Shown here: one piece after another, positions 32,470-35,869 of the stretch
How positions within the stretch are numbered: position 1 is the stretch's first letter
Layout of the letters: the number at the start of each line of letters is the position of its first letter
NCBI GenBank assembly: GCA_016789495.1
Contig: JAEUOJ010000056.1
Span: 1-35,869, forward strand
DNA length: 35,869 bases
Source: Accumulibacter sp.
Lineage (GTDB): Bacteria > Pseudomonadota > Gammaproteobacteria > Burkholderiales > Rhodocyclaceae
Direction of reading: 5' to 3'
The notes under the pieces: model-generated
The model's database searches: none
What the model was told of the DNA's origin: nothing
Seen by the model: the letters and a program-made list of their open reading frames with translations, nothing else
Made by a program: the position numbers and the translations under genes

Positions 32470-34659
32470 ATGAACCCACCTGCCATCGGGGCGGCGACCG
32501 CCGTAGACCGCCGATCCGTCGTGCTTTTCGCGCTGACCGTCTTCGTCAGCGCGTATCTGCTGTTTCAGGTGCAACCGCTGATCAGCAAGTTCATTCTGCC
32601 CTGGTTCGGCGGCAGCCCCTCGGTGTGGACGGCGGCGATGCTGTTTTTTCAGTGCGTGCTGTTCGGCGGCTACGTTTATGCGCATCTGGTGTCCCGCTAC
32701 GCCACGCCGCGCGTGCAATCGTGGCTGCACAGCGCCTTGCTGGTCAGCGCCGCGCTGCTGGCGATCTTCGTCATCCCCGGCGAGAGTCTGAAACCGAGCG
32801 GCAGCGAAGATCCGATCGGCCGAATAGTGCTGCTGCTCGGCGTCAGCGTCGGCCTGCCGTATTTCTGTCTGGCGACCACCGGGCCGCTGATCCAGTACTG
32901 GTACACCCAGGTTTTTCCCGGCCGTTCCGCCTATCGGCTGTACGCGCTGTCGAATCTCGGCTCGTTCCTGGCGCTGCTCTCGTTTCCTTACCTCTTCGAG
33001 CCGAATTTCGAGCTCACGCAGTTGGGACATTTCTGGACGCTGGGTTTCTGGCTCTTTGCCGCGCTGTGCGGCACCGTGACCCTATGGATGCATCGCCTGA
33101 GCCACCGCCGGCCGATTCATCTCACGCCGGAACCGGCGGCCACGGAAGTGACCGTCGAGCCGATCGCGCTGCGCCGGCGGATCGCCTGGGTGGCGCTGCC
33201 GGCGCTGGCTTCGCTGGCCTTCATCGCGACCACCGATCACGTCAGCCACAACGTCGCCCCGGAGCCGCGCCTGTGGATCGCCGCGCTCGGCCTCTATCTG
33301 CTGACCTTCATCGTCACTTTCGACCATCCGCGCTGGTACCGGCGCGGTTGGGTGGCGGTCGCCGTGCTGCTCACCACCGTTCTGCTCAGCGGGCGCAAGG
33401 AGATTCCGGACTGGTTCGGCCTGGAGCTTGATTTCGGCGTCGCCGGCATGCGCTGGAGCCACCTGATCGTGATGTTCCTGGCCTGCTTCATGGCGCATGG
33501 CGAGCTTTACCGGCGACGCCCGGCGAATCCGCGACACCTGACCGAGTTCTATCTGTGGATGTCGTTCGGCGGCGCCTGCGGCGGCCTGTTCGTCGCGCTG
33601 GTAGCGACCAACTTCTTCGCCGATTACTACGAATGGTCGCTGTTCCTGCTCGCCGCGATCGGCCTCGGCTGCGTCGTTCTCGCCCAGCAAGCGGCCGCTG
33701 CCGGTCGCCGGCTGAGCCGCGTCCTGCTTGCCGCCTTCCTCGTCTGCGGCGGCGCGGTGCTGTACTGGGAGGACCCGCTGCACTGGCGTTCCGCTTCCGA
33801 CGACGACTACACCGAGACCCTCACCCATCAGTCGCGCAATTTCTACGGCACGGTGTCGGTCGCCGAGCGGCGTTATCGCGCCGATCCGACGAAGGACTAC
33901 CGGGTGTTCTTCAGCGGCCAGGTGACGCACGGCGTGCAGTTCCTCGACCCGGCGAAGCGTCGGCAGCCGACGACGTACTACTCGGAAGGCAGCGGCGTCG
34001 GCGAAACGCTGACCTACGCCATGGAGAAGAAACCCAGCCTGCGCGTGGCGATCATCGGCCTCGGCGCCGGCACGCTGGCCACCTACGCCCGCGAAACCGA
34101 CGACTACGATCTCTACGAAATCAATCCGCAGGCGGTCGAAGTGGCGACGAGCTGGTTCGACAACGTGCCGCAATGCCGGGCGCGAACGAAGCGGATCATC
34201 CTCGGCGACGCGCGCCTGAAGATGGACCAGTTGCCGGCGGATGTCCTTTACGACGTGATCGCCCTCGACGCCTTTTCCGGCGGCTCGGTGCCGATCCATC
34301 TGCTGACCCGCGAGGCATTCGACATCTATCGCCGCCACCTCAAGCCGGATGGCTTCATCGCCGCCCACATCACCAACGCCTATCTCAACCTCTACCCGGT
34401 GGTCAAACGCCAGGCCGAGCACCTGAACATGGGTTTTCGCAACAAATACCAGCCGGGCCTGCCCGAGCGCAGGATTCGCCACAACCAGTATTTCGTGATG
34501 ACCAACGACGCCGAGTACCTGCGCCGCTACCCGTCGGTCAATCGCCCGTATTTCGACCCGAACGGCCGGCTGATCGGCACCCAGGATCCGAATCTGCCCG
34601 GCGTGCCGCTGTGGACCGACCATTTCAGCAGCCTGAACAGCATCGAGATCGACGATTGA
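32470..34659 (+). CDS. Multi-pass membrane protein fused to a spermidine-synthase-like domain
   Basis: 729 residues. The first ~465 hold about 12-13 membrane helices (e.g. VVLFALTVFVSAYLLFQVQPLI, with SKFILPWFGGSPSVWTAAMLFFQ typical of the family). The C-terminal ~250 residues form a class I Rossmann domain of the spermidine-synthase type: RVAIIGLGAGTLATYA, YDLYEINPQAVEVA, ILGDARLKM and YDVIALDAFSGGSVPIHLLTREAF. The glycine loop is GLGAG in place of the GGGDGG of true spermidine synthases, so aminopropyl transfer is not assured. Start ATG 32470 is chosen because the membrane protein begins there; ATG 32449 is an alternative. The function of this widespread fused family is not established. Confidence 0.88.
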   Translation: MNPPAIGAATAVDRRSVVLFALTVFVSAYLLFQVQPLISKFILPWFGGSPSVWTAAMLFFQCVLFGGYVYAHLVSRYATPRVQSWLHSALLVSAALLAIFVIPGESLKPSGSEDPIGRIVLLLGVSVGLPYFCLATTGPLIQYWYTQVFPGRSAYRLYALSNLGSFLALLSFPYLFEPNFELTQLGHFWTLGFWLFAALCGTVTLWMHRLSHRRPIHLTPEPAATEVTVEPIALRRRIAWVALPALASLAFIATTDHVSHNVAPEPRLWIAALGLYLLTFIVTFDHPRWYRRGWVAVAVLLTTVLLSGRKEIPDWFGLELDFGVAGMRWSHLIVMFLACFMAHGELYRRRPANPRHLTEFYLWMSFGGACGGLFVALVATNFFADYYEWSLFLLAAIGLGCVVLAQQAAAAGRRLSRVLLAAFLVCGGAVLYWEDPLHWRSASDDDYTETLTHQSRNFYGTVSVAERRYRADPTKDYRVFFSGQVTHGVQFLDPAKRRQPTTYYSEGSGVGETLTYAMEKKPSLRVAIIGLGAGTLATYARETDDYDLYEINPQAVEVATSWFDNVPQCRARTKRIILGDARLKMDQLPADVLYDVIALDAFSGGSVPIHLLTREAFDIYRRHLKPDGFIAAHITNAYLNLYPVVKRQAEHLNMGFRNKYQPGLPERRIRHNQYFVMTNDAEYLRRYPSVNRPYFDPNGRLIGTQDPNLPGVPLWTDHFSSLNSIEIDD

Positions 34660-34842
34660 CGTCTGGCCGGCGCGTCATCGGGTCGTAGGCGGCGAGCGCG
34701 GCACCGACCCGAGGCGCTGAGACAGCGGCGAGGTCGGCCTTCCGGCGAGGCCGGTCTCCGGGCGAGCGACGATCAGCCGGGAAAGTCGCGTCGGTCGTCA
34801 AGGCCGTCAACCGCGTCGCACCGGGAAAAGTCCGCCGCGCCG
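34660..34842. other. Short convergent intergenic region
   Basis: 183 GC-rich bases between two convergent genes. A 10-bp stem with two G-U pairs (34730-34739 with 34749-34758) could form a transcript end; there is no T-run. Confidence 0.35.
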
Positions 34843-35869
34843 TCAGCTCCCGCCGATCTCCCCGCGCAGCTCGCGCACCTGCGCCAGCCCATCGGCGTCC
34901 TTAATCTTGACGAACGCCTGCTCGGCCAGCGTCAGCACCTCCAGCGCCCACTCGCGCTCGCCGGCCAGCGCCAGCACCTGCGCCAGCCGTTGGCCCACCC
35001 CGCCGATGAAATCCGGACGGCCAAGTTGCCGGCTGAGCGCGAAGGATTCGGCCAGATCGTCGTAGATCCGCTGCAGCCCGCCGCTGGTATGCTGCCCAAG
35101 CTGCAGGCGCAGCATCGCAGTCGAGTACTTGATGTGCGCGATGCCCTCGATGTCGCGCATCCGTTCGGCCACCGGCAGACGCTCCTCGTGCAGCGCCAGC
35201 GCCTGCGCGAACTGCCCGCGCGCCTGCAGGGCGCCGGCGATGTTGCCCTGCGTCACCGCCTTCGAGCGGACGTCGCCGAGACGCTCATAGACCGGGAGCT
35301 CTTCTTCGACCCGGATGCGCAGCGCCTCGTCCAGTTCGCCGCGCGCCTGCAGGATGTCGGCGATGCGGCCCTGCGTCAGCGCCTTCTCGCGGACGTCGCC
35401 GAGACGCGCATAGACCGGGAGCTCTTCTTCGACGCGGATGCGCAGCGCCTCGTCCAGTTCGCCGCGCGCCTGCAGGATGTCGGCGATCTGGCCCTGCGTC
35501 ACCGCCTTCGAGCGGACGTCGCCGAGATGATCAAAGGCGGAAAGCACTTCATCGGCCAGGATGCGCAGCGCCTCGTCCAGTTCGCCGCGCGCCTGCAGGA
35601 TGTCGGCGATGCCGCCGCGCGCGATCGCCCAGTCGCGCTCGCTGCCGGCGAGGCCGAAGGCGGTTGCCGCGGCGGCGAAGCTTTCCTCGGCAGCGGCGAT
35701 CCTGCCCTGTCGTCGTTGTCGTCCGGCGACGCGCAGCAGCGCGCTGCCGCGCTCGTCGGGATCGGCGGTCTCGCCGGCGATTCGTTCGAGCAGGGCGACG
35801 ATGCGCTCCTCGGCCGCGGTTTCGCCGAGGCGCTCGGCGCAGTCGGCGGCGATCAGCAGTAGACTGTTC
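34843..35869 (-). CDS. TPR-repeat protein, C-terminal part, cut by the window edge
   Basis: The frame is open to the right edge, giving 341 residues of the C-terminus; an internal GTG at 35547 is not the true start. It is built of 41-residue tetratricopeptide units: GDVRSKAVTQG, then IADILQARGELDEALRI, then RVEEELPVY and a linker. Units 35404-35526 and 35281-35403 are nearly identical at the DNA level (123-bp period), and less perfect units flank them on both sides. The last ~100 residues diverge. TPR arrays of this kind often form the sensor or scaffold half of larger multidomain proteins (STAND/NB-ARC ATPases, CHAT or TIR proteins), but the N-terminal domain lies outside the window, so no function can be given. 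Confidence 0.85.
   Translation of the reverse strand, partial: NSLLLIAADCAERLGETAAEERIVALLERIAGETADPDERGSALLRVAGRQRRQGRIAAAEESFAAAATAFGLAGSERDWAIARGGIADILQARGELDEALRILADEVLSAFDHLGDVRSKAVTQGQIADILQARGELDEALRIRVEEELPVYARLGDVREKALTQGRIADILQARGELDEALRIRVEEELPVYERLGDVRSKAVTQGNIAGALQARGQFAQALALHEERLPVAERMRDIEGIAHIKYSTAMLRLQLGQHTSGGLQRIYDDLAESFALSRQLGRPDFIGGVGQRLAQVLALAGEREWALEVLTLAEQAFVKIKDADGLAQVRELRGEIGGS
35281..35640. repeat. 123-bp tandem repeats within the TPR gene
   Basis: The block encoding ADILQARGELDEALRI recurs with a period of exactly 123 bases (41 codons), for example the GACGTCGCCGAG junction ending at 35280, 35403 and 35526. At least three near-identical copies plus flanking diverged ones indicate recent duplication or gene conversion. 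Confidence 0.9.

Noticed and set aside
35281..35640. CRISPR-like array
   Set aside because: The period is 123 bases with coding continuity and no unique spacers; these are TPR-coding repeats.

Overview
The window looks like a chromosomal segment of a GC-rich betaproteobacterium, most likely of the Rhodocyclales (Accumulibacter/Dechloromonas/Azonexus-like). This is inferred from gene content: an endonuclease-type MutL, a monofunctional RelA, a divergent ppk1/ppx pair, an MCE lipid transporter with a STAS-permease fusion, and a PEP-CTERM protein next to the PEP-CTERM-system TPR lipoprotein PrsT. No rRNA, tRNA or CRISPR array was seen.

Layout. 1-281 is the start of an IS3-type orfA on the minus strand, broken by a one-base frameshift and cut by the window edge. 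312-1010 is a lower-GC, gene-free stretch with a good sigma-54 promoter match and several small repeats; it leads into a 582-residue all-RTX secreted protein (1011-2759). 2760-3653 has no gene I can support. 3654-4118 is a small membrane-anchored OmpA-domain protein, separated by a strong bidirectional terminator from the opposing mutL-miaA pair (4320-7102). 7269-12975 is a tight six-gene run (dedA, purN, a DUF3108 protein, an RsmB-like RNA methyltransferase, an MscS channel, an alpha/beta hydrolase) joined by 4-base overlaps or a 2-base gap. mtfA and an EamA transporter face it (12980-14667). relA (14746-16974) converges on ppk1 (17033-19150), and ppx (19395-20930) diverges from ppk1. An MCE transport operon follows (21004-24486), then an acyl-CoA ligase and a crotonase-fold protein (24546-27159).

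27160-27935 is a gene-free, partly very AT-rich region with nested dyads and a second sigma-54-type promoter in front of a PEP-CTERM surface protein (27936-29030). prsT (29280-32048, minus) converges on it. A membrane protein with a spermidine-synthase-like domain (32470-34659) and the C-terminal part of a TPR protein with near-identical 123-bp repeats (34843 to the right edge) close the window.

The observation I find most interesting is that the two genes for extracellular proteins, RTX and PEP-CTERM, both lie behind -24/-12 elements sharing the same extended TTGCTTTGC core, each with a long leader and with repeats or dyads upstream where an enhancer-binding activator could sit. In some floc-forming betaproteobacteria PEP-CTERM genes are controlled by RpoN and the PrsK/PrsR two-component system. 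The sequence suggests, but does not prove, that one such regulon here controls both a type I-secreted RTX protein and an exosortase-sorted protein. Housekeeping gene calls are secure; the regulatory calls rest on motif reading by eye.
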